From NCBI RefSeq assembly GCF_016892625.1, contig NZ_JAFEMW010000001.1, positions 1,542,293 to 1,606,292 on the forward strand: 64,000 nucleotides of DNA. The letters run 5' to 3'. A model generated the notes under the pieces. The model had not been told where the DNA came from. It was given only the letters and a program-made list of their open reading frames with translations, and made no database searches. Positions 33,261 to 42,142 of this stretch are shown here, piece after piece. The position numbers were made by a program, and so were the translations under genes. Source of the stretch: Brevibacterium sp. RIT 803. Its GTDB lineage: Bacteria > Actinomycetota > Actinomycetes > Actinomycetales > Brevibacteriaceae. Within the stretch, counting starts at the first letter, position 1. The number at the start of each line of letters is the position of its first letter.

Positions 33261-34199
33261 GTGCTCATGACGAGCACAATGATGAGTTCCGTGCGCATCC
33301 CGGTCACGCGCGGCACGCACACCGATGCCGCCGGTGACAGAGGTCCCGACGGAAGCGAATCCGACCGGCAGAGCTACATCGTCGGCACGCTTCTGATGCC
33401 TCAGGAAACCCCGGTCGGGCTCCTCACGATCCATTCCGCCACGGCGACGCCGGCCCGCTTCTATACGAATTTCGCCGACTACGCGGTCACACGCGGCCTG
33501 GCCGTGCTCACCTATGATGTGCGAGGGGTTGCGGCCTCTGGTCCGGCACGGGAGCACACCCGACTGCGCATGCGCGATTGGATGCAGCAGGATGCGAATG
33601 CCGTCTCCGCCTGGGCCGCGAGCGAATTCCCTGAACTGCCGAAGGTTGCCCTCGGGCACAGCCTCGGCGGGCATGCCCTGCTCCTGGGAAACGCCGCCGA
33701 AGATCTGCACGGAATCGTCACCGTGGGCACTTCACGAGCAGCATTGCGCGATATCAACCCACTGGCCGAACGGCTGAGGGTCGGTCTCATCCTCCGGGTA
33801 CTCGGGCCCCTGATCAGTCCCCTCGTCGGCTACGCACCAGGCAGACGTCTCGGCCTCGGCGAAGACATCCCCACCGCGGCCATGCTCGAATGGGGCCGGT
33901 GGGTGCGCATGTCCGAGTACTTCTTCGACGATCCGACGCTGGGAGCTTCCACTCGGATGGCCCGCCTGCGCACCCCGGTGCTCGCAATCGGGACCAGCGA
34001 CGACAACTGGGCATCACCGGCGCAGGTCGACGCGCTCCTCGACCACGCCCGTCTCGCCGAGGTGGAACGACGCACGTTCACGCCGCAGGAACTCGAGGTC
34101 TCCCGAATCGGTCATCACGGCCTGTTGAGACGCTCAGTCGCCGAAAGAGCCTGGCCCGAGATCATCTCCTGGCTGCTTCAGCGACTCCCCCGGAACTGA
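33261..34199 (+). CDS. alpha/beta hydrolase, serine-aminopeptidase/lysophospholipase type
   Basis: 312 residues (GTG), or two fewer if the ATG at 33267 is used; neither has a Shine-Dalgarno site. The nucleophile elbow GHSLGG lies at about residue 132; the oxyanion region VLTYDVRGVAASG is upstream; Asp is probably in IGTSDDNWASP, and His near GHHGLLRRSVAE at the end. No signal peptide, so cytoplasmic. The general pattern is of Hydrolase_4 enzymes acting on acyl esters or amides. A palindrome and -10 box upstream suggest that the gene is regulated. It is tail-to-tail with an MHS transporter, two bases apart. Confidence 0.82.
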   Translation: MLMTSTMMSSVRIPVTRGTHTDAAGDRGPDGSESDRQSYIVGTLLMPQETPVGLLTIHSATATPARFYTNFADYAVTRGLAVLTYDVRGVAASGPAREHTRLRMRDWMQQDANAVSAWAASEFPELPKVALGHSLGGHALLLGNAAEDLHGIVTVGTSRAALRDINPLAERLRVGLILRVLGPLISPLVGYAPGRRLGLGEDIPTAAMLEWGRWVRMSEYFFDDPTLGASTRMARLRTPVLAIGTSDDNWASPAQVDALLDHARLAEVERRTFTPQELEVSRIGHHGLLRRSVAERAWPEIISWLLQRLPRN

Positions 34200-34201
34200 C
34201 C

Positions 34202-35611
34202 TCACGCCGGGACGAGGTCCCTGTCGCGATCGACCTCCGCCAAGGGCCTACCCGCCATATTGCGCGCCAGGAACAGCGTCGGAACGCCTGCCACCACGAC
34301 GATGACGGTCGCATAGATCGCCGGAGCCAGCGTCAGACCGGTGGAGGACATCAGTGCGGTTGCAATCAGCGGGGAGAGACCACCGAAGAGGACCGTGGCC
34401 ACGTTGTAGCCGATGGCCATTCCGGAGAAGCGGCTGGTGCCGGTGAACTGCTCGGGAACCATAGCAGCCGCCACAGCGCTCCAGCCGGCGGCTGGCACGG
34501 CAAGGAATGCCACGCCGAAGATCGCGACCCCGGAGTTCCCGTCGGCCAGCAGCGCGTACGCCGGGACGGTGGTGAGAATGAAGACGGTCATCAGCACGGC
34601 CAGCGTCCTCTTCCGCCCGAACCGGTCCGAGGCGATGCCGAAGAACGGGGTGATGACGATCGCGACGACGGCGGCGATCGTGCCCAGTGCCAAGGACCCG
34701 GAGTTCTCCACCTGCGAGACCTCTTCGATATAGGTCGGCACGTAGGTGATGTTGAGGAAGTAGCTGACCGAACCGATCGAGGAGATGAGGAACGCGACGA
34801 GGATTGCGCGGGGCTGCTGGATGAAGGCGATGAGCAGCGGGGAGCGACCACGCGAGACGACGGGAGCGTCACCCCTCGTCTGCAACTGCTTCGCCTGGAG
34901 CTTCTTCGCCTTCTCCGCTGCCTGCAGCCGTTTGAAGGTGTCGGTCTCCTCCATCATTCGACGCAGCGGGATCATCAGTGCAGCGAGCAGCGCACCGAGG
35001 ATGAACAGGACTCGCCAACCCCAGGAGCTCATCGCCTCGGCCGAAAGGGTGCTTGCCAGCAGTGCTCCCGACCCAACCGCGAGCAGAGCCCCGACCTCGC
35101 TGTTGGCCGCCGCCCAGCTGGCTGCGAGCCCGCGGCGCTTGCTGCCGGCCGACTCCATCAGGAAGACCATGATGCCGGTGTATTCGGCACCGACGGAGAA
35201 TCCGGACAGGCAGCGGAAGAACACCATGCCGATGCCTGCCCAGATGCCGATCGTGTCGTACCCGGGCATGACGGCGATCCCGAGCATCGCGACGGCCATG
35301 AGCACAGCGGAGACAACCAGTGCGGACTTACGGCCGACTCTGTCACCGAGGTGCCCGAAGACCATGGCGCCGAGCGGCCGGAACAGGAACCCGGCGGCTC
35401 CGACACCCAGGGTGAGCAGCAGCGAGTCAGGCCGATCGCCGAAGAACTCCTTGGTCAGGATGGTCGCGACGTAGAAGAAGATCGAGAAGTCGTACCACTC
35501 GACGATGGTGCCGAAGGCCGCAACCATCATCGATCGACGACGCCCTTTATCCTTCTCCGGACTGTTGGAGGCTGCGGGGTCCGACTGGGCCTGCGATTCG
35601 AAATCTGACAT
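34202..35611 (-). CDS. MFS transporter, MHS family
   Basis: 469 residues with 12 transmembrane segments. TM1 carries the MHS hallmark FGTIVEWYDFSIFFYVATIL, followed by VFGHLGDRVGRKSALV, GAEYTGIMVFLMESAGSKRRG before TM5 and FGIASDRFGRKRTLAVLM in the second half. It should be a proton symporter for a small organic acid or betaine-like solute. The ATG was chosen because homology starts there and GGAATC is weakly Shine-Dalgarno-like; another in-frame ATG is four codons upstream. The central cytoplasmic loop has a Lys/Gln-rich stretch (AAEKAKKLQAKQLQ). The stop lies two bases from the convergent hydrolase gene. Confidence 0.88.
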   Translation of the reverse strand: MSDFESQAQSDPAASNSPEKDKGRRRSMMVAAFGTIVEWYDFSIFFYVATILTKEFFGDRPDSLLLTLGVGAAGFLFRPLGAMVFGHLGDRVGRKSALVVSAVLMAVAMLGIAVMPGYDTIGIWAGIGMVFFRCLSGFSVGAEYTGIMVFLMESAGSKRRGLAASWAAANSEVGALLAVGSGALLASTLSAEAMSSWGWRVLFILGALLAALMIPLRRMMEETDTFKRLQAAEKAKKLQAKQLQTRGDAPVVSRGRSPLLIAFIQQPRAILVAFLISSIGSVSYFLNITYVPTYIEEVSQVENSGSLALGTIAAVVAIVITPFFGIASDRFGRKRTLAVLMTVFILTTVPAYALLADGNSGVAIFGVAFLAVPAAGWSAVAAAMVPEQFTGTSRFSGMAIGYNVATVLFGGLSPLIATALMSSTGLTLAPAIYATVIVVVAGVPTLFLARNMAGRPLAEVDRDRDLVPA

Positions 35612-35736
35612 CGAGGATTCCATTTCTTTGGGAATGCTGCGGCACTCTCCCAATGACTCCGGATAGGGCAAGCCATCGAGACTTTCCTGCTACTTTACTG
35701 CTGGTGAGCGCCTGGAGTCAGGTGAAACGGAAATTC

Positions 35737-37098
35737 TCAGCTCGCGCGCGAGACCGACCCGAACAGGGAGTCGGTGAATCGGTTTCCGAACATCGCCTGC
35801 GGATCCAGCCGGCTCCGCAGCTCGCAGAAGTCCTCGAATCGTGGATAGAGCTGACGCAGATCGCCGGCGCCCAGACTGTGGATCTTGCCCCAGTGCGGTC
35901 GGCCTCCGTGGCTCCTGCAGATCCCTTCGACGACACGGAAGTACTCAGCGAAGTCTTCCTTCACGAATCGGTGCACAGCGATGTACATCGTCTCTCGCCC
36001 GTAGGCCGTCGACAGTGGAACGTCATCGGCCGCCGCCGACCGGACCTCGATCGGGAATGAGATCGTCCATCCTCTCGACTCGATGGCGGCTCGGATCTCC
36101 CGGATCACCTCGGCGCCGGAGGCGAAGGGGACGGCGTACTCCATCTCGTTGAACCGCACCCGCCGAGGTGTCACGAAGACGTCGTATCCCGGTGCCCGGT
36201 ACGTCCGGTCCGAGACCGCGGATTGGGCCAGCCGATTGATGTGCGGCACCAGTTTGGGCACTGCGGCGCCGAGCTCGACGGCAAGACGCAGGGCACCGTT
36301 CTCCACGACTTCCTTGTCGAGGAGGTTGAGTATCCGGTTGCGCACCCCAGCCTCGGCGAGGTGGCCCGGGCCGATCTCACCCAGACCGACTCTGGTGTTC
36401 GTCTTGGTCAGGGCGGTATCGGTGTGTGGGAACCAGTAGAACTCGAAATGGTCGGCCGCACGCATCCGCGGCTCAAGGTCGGCCAACAGTTCGTCGACAT
36501 CCGTCACGAGCTCCTCGGCGATGAGGTCGAAGGCCGGCACGCACTGCAGCTCGATCTCCGTGACGATGCCCAGTACGCCGAGCCCGATGCGGGCCAGGTC
36601 GAAGATCTCCGGCTCACTCGTCGCGGACAGGTTGCGGACGGCACCGTCGGGACCCATCAGCGAGAGACCGGTGACGGTTCCGGCGAATCCGGTGAAGCCG
36701 AGCCCCGTCCCGTGCGTGCTCGTCGAGATCGCTCCGGCGAGCGCCTGCGGGTTGACGTCGCCCTGGTTGGCCAGTGCCAGTCCGAACGGTGCGAGCAGGG
36801 CCGGGATATCGCGCAGCCGGGTGCCGGCGTGGAAGCGCACCCGGCGGCTCGCCTCGTCGACGGTGACGATTCCGCTGAGATGGTCGAGGTTGATCATGAC
36901 GTCGTCACCTGCGGCGACGGGGGTGAATGAGTGCCCGGCACCGACGGGTCGGATACGGTGACCGGCGGCGGCCGCGGATGTCAGGACCTCGGCCAGCGCC
37001 CCCACCGAGGTGGGCCGGAGGAAGGTGTGCGGATGGGCGTGGACGTGGCCGGACCAGTTCCGGAACAGCCTTCGAGGACTCATCACGCGCCCGCTCAC
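35737..37098 (-). CDS. FAD-linked lactone oxidase (D-arabinono-1,4-lactone oxidase/GulLO-like)
   Basis: 453 residues. Residues ~15-175 form the FAD-binding domain with RPVGAGHSFTPVAAGDDVMINLDHL, where the histidine of GAGHS is the usual flavin attachment residue. Residues ~180-450 are the ALO domain with the family motif HWGK (GGRPHWGKIHSL). Such enzymes oxidise aldonolactones or sugar alcohols with oxygen or other acceptors. The GTG start was selected because it shares GTGA with the stop of the PLP enzyme gene and lies after GGGGTGGG; an in-frame GTG three codons earlier is the alternative. Coupled to that gene, it may serve the same pathway. Confidence 0.87.
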   Translation of the reverse strand: MSGRVMSPRRLFRNWSGHVHAHPHTFLRPTSVGALAEVLTSAAAAGHRIRPVGAGHSFTPVAAGDDVMINLDHLSGIVTVDEASRRVRFHAGTRLRDIPALLAPFGLALANQGDVNPQALAGAISTSTHGTGLGFTGFAGTVTGLSLMGPDGAVRNLSATSEPEIFDLARIGLGVLGIVTEIELQCVPAFDLIAEELVTDVDELLADLEPRMRAADHFEFYWFPHTDTALTKTNTRVGLGEIGPGHLAEAGVRNRILNLLDKEVVENGALRLAVELGAAVPKLVPHINRLAQSAVSDRTYRAPGYDVFVTPRRVRFNEMEYAVPFASGAEVIREIRAAIESRGWTISFPIEVRSAAADDVPLSTAYGRETMYIAVHRFVKEDFAEYFRVVEGICRSHGGRPHWGKIHSLGAGDLRQLYPRFEDFCELRSRLDPQAMFGNRFTDSLFGSVSRAS

Positions 37099-38402
37099 AG
37101 CGCCCACCCCTGTCCGCGGTAGGTCGACCAGGTGTCGATGACCTGCGAACCGGAGACGACGAGGGATTCGTTGAAGTGCTCGGCGAGTTCACCGGCCTTC
37201 GCATGCCGGAACCAGACCAGGTCGCCGATGCGAAGGTCCTCGGTGCCGGGACCGGTGAGCGGGGTCTGGACTTCGCCCGCGCCCTCGAGACCCGCGTAGT
37301 CAAGTCCCCGCGGCCAGGCGATCGTCGGGACGCGGTCCGCTCCAGGCACGCCGGAGGCGATGAAACCGCCCTTGAACACCGTGACCCAGCCGGGTCCTGG
37401 CCGGCGCACCACGGGGGTGGCGAAGTACGCGGCCGGCGAATGGTGGAAGTGGGTGTAGCCGTCGAAGAGTCCCGGGGAGAAGAGCCCCGAGCCGGCAGCC
37501 AGTTCCGTCAGCGTGCCTTCGGCAACACTGGATTCGACGGACCCGGTGCCGCCACCGTTGACGAATTCGAGATCGGTCAGCGCACGCACTGCGTCGATGA
37601 TGCCTGAGCGCCTCACCCTCAGCTCTGCGATCGAGCGCCTCTGCATGGCGCGCACCATCACCTGTCTGGCCGTTGCTCCGGCGTCGGCGGTCCCGGCGAT
37701 CTGTCCTTCATAGGACATCAGCCCGACGAGGTCGGTGCCGGGGCGAGCGATGACATGTTCGGCAAGATCGACGGCAGAGGCCGAATCTCGGATCGGCGAG
37801 CGCCTGGCCCCGATGTGGATCCGACTGCCGAGCACCCCCTCGCCGAGGCGGTAGGCCGCATCGATATCGAGGCACACGCGCACTGTCTGCGCTGCACTGT
37901 CGGCCACCACGTCGCTGCTGGCCGCGCTGCCGCCGGCCACCTCAGTGACGTCTGCCGCCGTGTCGTCACCAGCAGCCGCCTTGACGTCTGCTGCCACGTC
38001 GCCACCAGCAGCTGCAGCCGCACGGGCACTGTCGATGATGTCGAGATGGGCGGGGCAGTCGATCATCAGGGTGATGTTCTGCGTGGCCCCCGCCTCGGCG
38101 AACATCCGTGTGAGGTTGCGCCGGTCCACGGTGGGATAGCCGACGAGGATGTCACGGACTCCGCGGGCGTGCAGGACCAGAGCCTCCGGCAGAGAATAGG
38201 CCAAGACACCCGAGTAGCCCCGATGAGCGAGCGCGCGGTCGATCGCAGCGGGAGTGCGCAATGACTTCGTGGCGACGCGGATCGGCAGGCCCTGAGCCCG
38301 CTGGGCCAAGGCGGTGACATTCGCGTCGAACGCCTCCAGATCGATGACAGCGACGGGGGCCTCGACTCCGATCAGGGCGTGACGCAATTCACGTGAGACC
38401 AT
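37095..38402 (-). CDS. PLP-dependent amino acid deaminase/aldolase (D-threonine aldolase / alanine racemase N-terminal fold)
   Basis: 435 residues. The PLP lysine (46) is in RVATKSLRT, at the first barrel strand, as in fold-type III enzymes. VNGGGTGSVE and HFHHSPAAYFATPVV are typical of the amino-acid deaminase/aldolase family. Residues ~125-170 are an Ala/Asp/Gly-rich insert (AADVKAAAGDDTAADV) encoded by a 36-bp tandem repeat. The start at the ATG was chosen for homology; the plausible -10 TACAGT lies only nine bases away, so the message could be leaderless. It overlaps the FAD lactone oxidase gene. In other actinobacteria this pair often occurs together. The natural substrate is not clear. 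Confidence 0.85.
   Translation of the reverse strand: MVSRELRHALIGVEAPVAVIDLEAFDANVTALAQRAQGLPIRVATKSLRTPAAIDRALAHRGYSGVLAYSLPEALVLHARGVRDILVGYPTVDRRNLTRMFAEAGATQNITLMIDCPAHLDIIDSARAAAAAGGDVAADVKAAAGDDTAADVTEVAGGSAASSDVVADSAAQTVRVCLDIDAAYRLGEGVLGSRIHIGARRSPIRDSASAVDLAEHVIARPGTDLVGLMSYEGQIAGTADAGATARQVMVRAMQRRSIAELRVRRSGIIDAVRALTDLEFVNGGGTGSVESSVAEGTLTELAAGSGLFSPGLFDGYTHFHHSPAAYFATPVVRRPGPGWVTVFKGGFIASGVPGADRVPTIAWPRGLDYAGLEGAGEVQTPLTGPGTEDLRIGDLVWFRHAKAGELAEHFNESLVVSGSQVIDTWSTYRGQGWAL
37947..38018 (-). repeat. two 36-bp tandem repeats inside the PLP enzyme gene
   Basis: Units 37947-37982 and 37983-38018 differ at only a few positions and keep frame, adding 12 residues each (Ala/Asp/Gly rich) to a loop of the PLP enzyme. 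Confidence 0.8.
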
Positions 38403-38471
38403 GAAGATACTGTAGCGTAAGTTAGTGGTTCCACAGGCCGTATTCCACCCATTCGCTGACGACACGGAGGC

Positions 38472-40064
38472 ATGATGCACATGAACGCCACCAGCACCGC
38501 CACCCCTTCGGACCACATCACCCATGTCACCGATCGGCTCCGCGAATTCCTCGACAGCGACCCTTACGCCGAGGCGTCAGGCAGCGGCGACCCCATGGTC
38601 AGCCCCGACCCGTTCACCGGCCTCGAACTCCCCCGCTTCTCCATCAACACCCCGGCTGATATCGAACGGGCCTATGCCACCGCGCGCATCGCCGGTGAGG
38701 CCTGGGCCGCAAAATCCCCCGAGCACCGCGCCCGGGTGCTGCTGCGCCTGCATTCTGCATTGCGCCGGCACGAGGATCTCCTCCTCGACATCATCCAATA
38801 CGAGACCGGCAAAGCCCGCATCCACGCCTATGACGAGATTCTCGATACTTACAATGTGTGCCGTCACTATGGTGTGACCGCTCCCGCCCGTCTGCGGCCG
38901 GAGCGTCGCCGCGGTGCCGTTCCGGTCCTCACGCGCACAGAGGTCAACCGCACTCCCCTGGGCGTCGTCGGGTTCATCACCCCTTGGAACTATCCGCTGA
39001 CTTTGGGCGCGACCGACCTGCTTGCGGCTCTGGCCGCCGGCAATGCGGTGGTGCACAAACCTGACAGCCAGACGACCCTGACGGCCATCATCATGCGTCG
39101 CCTGGCCATTGCCTGCGGCCTGCCTGCGGAGGCCTGGCAGCTGGTTCCCGGACCCAGCAGAGAGGTGGGCCCTGCCCTGATGGCCGGCGCCGATGGAATC
39201 TCCTTCACCGGCTCGACCGCTGCGGGACGCTCCATTGCCGCCGAGGCTGCTCGACGCCTGCTTCCGACCGCCCTTGAACTCGGCGGAAAGAACCCGATGC
39301 TCATCCTCTCCGATGCCGATCTTCCTTCGGCCGTCGATGGAGCGGTGCGCGGGTGCTTCTCCTCGGCCGGACAGCTGTGCCTGTCCATCGAGCGCATCTA
39401 TGTCCATGAGGATCTCTACCCCGAGTTCTGTGCCCATTTCGCCGAGGCGACCCGGAACCTCGAGCTCAGTGCCGACTACGCGTATGGGCCCGGAATGGGG
39501 TCTTTGGCTGGACCGAAGCAGCTTGCCCGGGTCAGCGAGCACGTCGAACAGGCACGAGCCAGCGGAGCTCGGATCATCGCAGGGGGCCACCCGGTCCCGG
39601 AGCTGGGCCCGTACTTCTACTCGCCGACCGTGCTCACCGAGGTCACCGAGGACGCTGAGCTGTATGCTGAGGAGACTTTCGGGCCTGTCGTCGCCGTGTA
39701 TCCGGTCGCCAGTGATGCGGAGGCGATCAAACGGGCCAACGCTTCCGAATACGGCCTCAATGCCAGTGTCTACTCCCGGTCCCGTGGGGTCGAAACAGCT
39801 CGGCGGCTCGAATCCGGGATGGTCAATGTCAATGAGGCATACGTAGCCGCCTGGGGGTCGATCGATTCCCCTGCCGGCGGCGTCAAGGCTTCCGGAATGG
39901 GCCACCGGCATGGCGTTGAGGGTCTCTACCAGTTCACGCACACGCACAGCATCGCCGAGCAGAATCTGGTTCCCATCGCCCCATTCGGCCCGATCGATCA
40001 GTCCCGGTTCGCTCGCACGCTGACGACGGCCTTCGAGGTCATGCGTGCCCTGCGGATGAAGTGA
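38472..40064 (+). CDS. succinate-semialdehyde dehydrogenase (GabD2-like)
   Basis: 530 residues of the aldehyde dehydrogenase superfamily. The nucleotide segment TPWNYPLTL and FTGSTAAGRSIA, the catalytic glutamate in ALELGGKNP and the cysteine in SSAGQLCLSIERIYV are all present. The overall pattern is of the NADP-linked GabD2 type, oxidising succinate semialdehyde to succinate. Three nearby ATGs are possible: 38472, 38475 and 38481. GGAGG lies one base before the first, so 38475 or 38481 are better spaced, though the family gives no help. It is divergent from the PLP enzyme, 69 bp apart. The pathway link is not seen. Confidence 0.88.
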   Translation: MMHMNATSTATPSDHITHVTDRLREFLDSDPYAEASGSGDPMVSPDPFTGLELPRFSINTPADIERAYATARIAGEAWAAKSPEHRARVLLRLHSALRRHEDLLLDIIQYETGKARIHAYDEILDTYNVCRHYGVTAPARLRPERRRGAVPVLTRTEVNRTPLGVVGFITPWNYPLTLGATDLLAALAAGNAVVHKPDSQTTLTAIIMRRLAIACGLPAEAWQLVPGPSREVGPALMAGADGISFTGSTAAGRSIAAEAARRLLPTALELGGKNPMLILSDADLPSAVDGAVRGCFSSAGQLCLSIERIYVHEDLYPEFCAHFAEATRNLELSADYAYGPGMGSLAGPKQLARVSEHVEQARASGARIIAGGHPVPELGPYFYSPTVLTEVTEDAELYAEETFGPVVAVYPVASDAEAIKRANASEYGLNASVYSRSRGVETARRLESGMVNVNEAYVAAWGSIDSPAGGVKASGMGHRHGVEGLYQFTHTHSIAEQNLVPIAPFGPIDQSRFARTLTTAFEVMRALRMK

Positions 40065-40100
40065 GATTCTTCCGCCTCGCGGGCAGGGTGAGGCCCTTCC

Positions 40101-42059
40101 TCAGTTGAGCTCTGTGAAGAACTTCTTCGCTACCGGCACAGCCGCCTCGGCGCCGAATCCGCCGTCCTCGACGAGGACGGCCACGGCCACGTCGCCCTGA
40201 TACCCGGCGAACCAGGAGTGGGTGCGCGGAGGGGTCTCGCCACCGTATTCGGCGGTGCCGGTCTTGCCGTGGACCGGTTCGCCGGGGACGTCCTGCAGCG
40301 CATCGGCGGTCCCGTCGGTCACTGCGCGGCGCATGAGCTTCTGCATCGTCGTGGCGGCATCGGCGTCGATCGCCTGTCCGCTCTCGGTCTCACTGCCCCT
40401 GCCATCCTCGCTTTCACCAGAGACGACGAGGAGCGGATCGACCGTGTCTCCTGCGGCTACGGAGGCGGCCATCACCGCCACTGCGAGAGGGCTGGAGTTG
40501 ACCTTGCCCTGGCCGATCATCTGCGCCGCGTGCGTCACCGCGTCATCTTCGCTCGGAACGGTCGCCATCTTCGCCTCGATTCCGAGATCGATGTCGTCCA
40601 TGCCCAGGCTCGATGCCGCATTCGCCACGTCCGAGGCCGAGACCTTCTCCGCGGCATCGACGAATGCGGTGTTGCAGGATTCGGCGAAGTCATCTTCGAA
40701 GGCCACCTCGCCCAGGACATGGTCTTCGGCGTTCTTGAAGCTCTTTCCATCAACCGTCGTGGTCTTCGGGCAATCGAGGGTCGTCTTCGCAGCTACTCCT
40801 GACTCCAGGAGGGCCAGGCCCGAGGCGACCTTGAACACCGAGCCGGGCGCGTACTGCCCGGTCAGCGCCCGGTCCCAGGCGGCACCTTCGGGATCCTGGT
40901 TGGCCACAGCGATGATGTGACCGTCGCTGGGTCGGATCGCGACGAGAGCAGTGGGCTTCTTGCCCGTCGCGGCCGCTTTGTCTGCGGCCTCCTGCACGCC
41001 GACATTGAGTGTCGTGGTGATGTCCTCGCCGTCATGGCCGGGGAACTCGTGGACCAGCACGGGCTCGGCGGCCTTGCCCTCGTCGCCATCGCTGGCGTCT
41101 TCGTCGCTGCCCTTCTCCTCGTCGGCGTCGGCGATGTAGATCGCTTCGCTGCCCGGCCCGCTCAGCTCTTCGTCGAAGGCCTTCTGCAGTCCGCTTTTTC
41201 CCACGACGGACTCTCCGGTGAGCTCTCCGTCCGAGGCCTCGACCTCCTCGGCGCTGGCGGCTCCGGCCGTTCCCAGCGTCGGACCCGCGAAGCCCTTCTT
41301 CCGGCTCAGTGGCTGAGTGTGCGAGTTGAAGACGGTGCCGGGAAGGGAGTGAATCGTGTCCTTGACCCGTCTGTAGTCGCTTTCGCGCAAGGTGATGACG
41401 GGAACGAACTGCTCGGGTTCGGCCTTGTCGATGCGCTCCTTGAGCGCCTTGAGATCGATGTCGAGTTCGTCCTGAAGCGTGGTGAGAGTGTCCTGGCCGC
41501 CTTTGCCGTTGCCGTCGGCTGCCTCGAGTTTGGCAGGGTGGATGCCGATATCGACGACGGGCCCCTCGGCCATCAGCTCTTCGTCGTCCTCACCGAGGAT
41601 CGCACCGCGTGCGCCGGGCTTCTTCTGCGAGACGAGGACTCGTCCGTCGTCGAGGTCCGGGTGAAGCACCGTGGGGGTGAGCTCAGCCGACCAGAGCAGA
41701 CCCTTCTTGCGCAGAGGAAGCTCGGAGGTGTATTCCCAGGGCTCCCCATCCGAGTTCGTCCAGGTCCACTTCAGCTGCGCGACCACATCATCACCGTGCT
41801 TCTCGGTGCCGGTGAGCTCGACCGAGCGCTTCTTCATGCTCTGAGCGACAGTTCCGAGGACCAGGTCGTGCAGCTTCTTCGCCGTCTTCTCATCAGACCA
41901 GACACTCGATTCGATGGTCCCGCTGTCGAGGTCGGCGGTGGCGTCTTCGGCTGCCGTCTCTGCCTTGAGCGGCAATGTGAAGAAGGCGAAGGCGCCGGCG
42001 CCGGCCAGCAGCACGAGAACGATTGCGATGGCCAGCCAGGTTGTGGACTTCTTTGTCAT
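40101..42059 (-). CDS. class B penicillin-binding protein (transpeptidase, MecA-N type)
   Basis: 652 residues. A transmembrane anchor lies at ~8-28. An NTF2-like MecA_N domain spans ~35-150 and a dimerisation domain ~150-330, with a Glu/Asp-rich insert near residues 300-330. The transpeptidase domain runs ~340-652 with the active serine at 407 (PGSVFKV, Lys 410), SCN at 461-463 and KTGTAEYGG at 599. It cross-links peptidoglycan outside the membrane. No lipobox. The low-affinity MecA_N architecture is widespread in actinobacteria (PBPs with extra N-domains). The ATG lacks a strong Shine-Dalgarno. It is downstream of the response-regulator gene, probably separate. Confidence 0.92.
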   Translation of the reverse strand: MTKKSTTWLAIAIVLVLLAGAGAFAFFTLPLKAETAAEDATADLDSGTIESSVWSDEKTAKKLHDLVLGTVAQSMKKRSVELTGTEKHGDDVVAQLKWTWTNSDGEPWEYTSELPLRKKGLLWSAELTPTVLHPDLDDGRVLVSQKKPGARGAILGEDDEELMAEGPVVDIGIHPAKLEAADGNGKGGQDTLTTLQDELDIDLKALKERIDKAEPEQFVPVITLRESDYRRVKDTIHSLPGTVFNSHTQPLSRKKGFAGPTLGTAGAASAEEVEASDGELTGESVVGKSGLQKAFDEELSGPGSEAIYIADADEEKGSDEDASDGDEGKAAEPVLVHEFPGHDGEDITTTLNVGVQEAADKAAATGKKPTALVAIRPSDGHIIAVANQDPEGAAWDRALTGQYAPGSVFKVASGLALLESGVAAKTTLDCPKTTTVDGKSFKNAEDHVLGEVAFEDDFAESCNTAFVDAAEKVSASDVANAASSLGMDDIDLGIEAKMATVPSEDDAVTHAAQMIGQGKVNSSPLAVAVMAASVAAGDTVDPLLVVSGESEDGRGSETESGQAIDADAATTMQKLMRRAVTDGTADALQDVPGEPVHGKTGTAEYGGETPPRTHSWFAGYQGDVAVAVLVEDGGFGAEAAVPVAKKFFTELN

Positions 42060-42142
42060 AGATCAATCATCGATGCAGTCACTCGGGAAGTCCACTTGCC
42101 GGGGCGCGAGCGGGGATGGGGGTCCGGGTGTCGAGGGGTGGT

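Noticed and set aside
32235..33710. 491-codon minus-strand open frame
   Set aside because: Antisense to purB and the hydrolase start; Arg/Gly/Asp-rich shadow composition.
33890..35608. 572-codon plus-strand open frame
   Set aside because: Antisense to the MHS transporter gene, overlapping the true alpha/beta hydrolase; no ribosome site and low-complexity Asp/Arg/Gly content.
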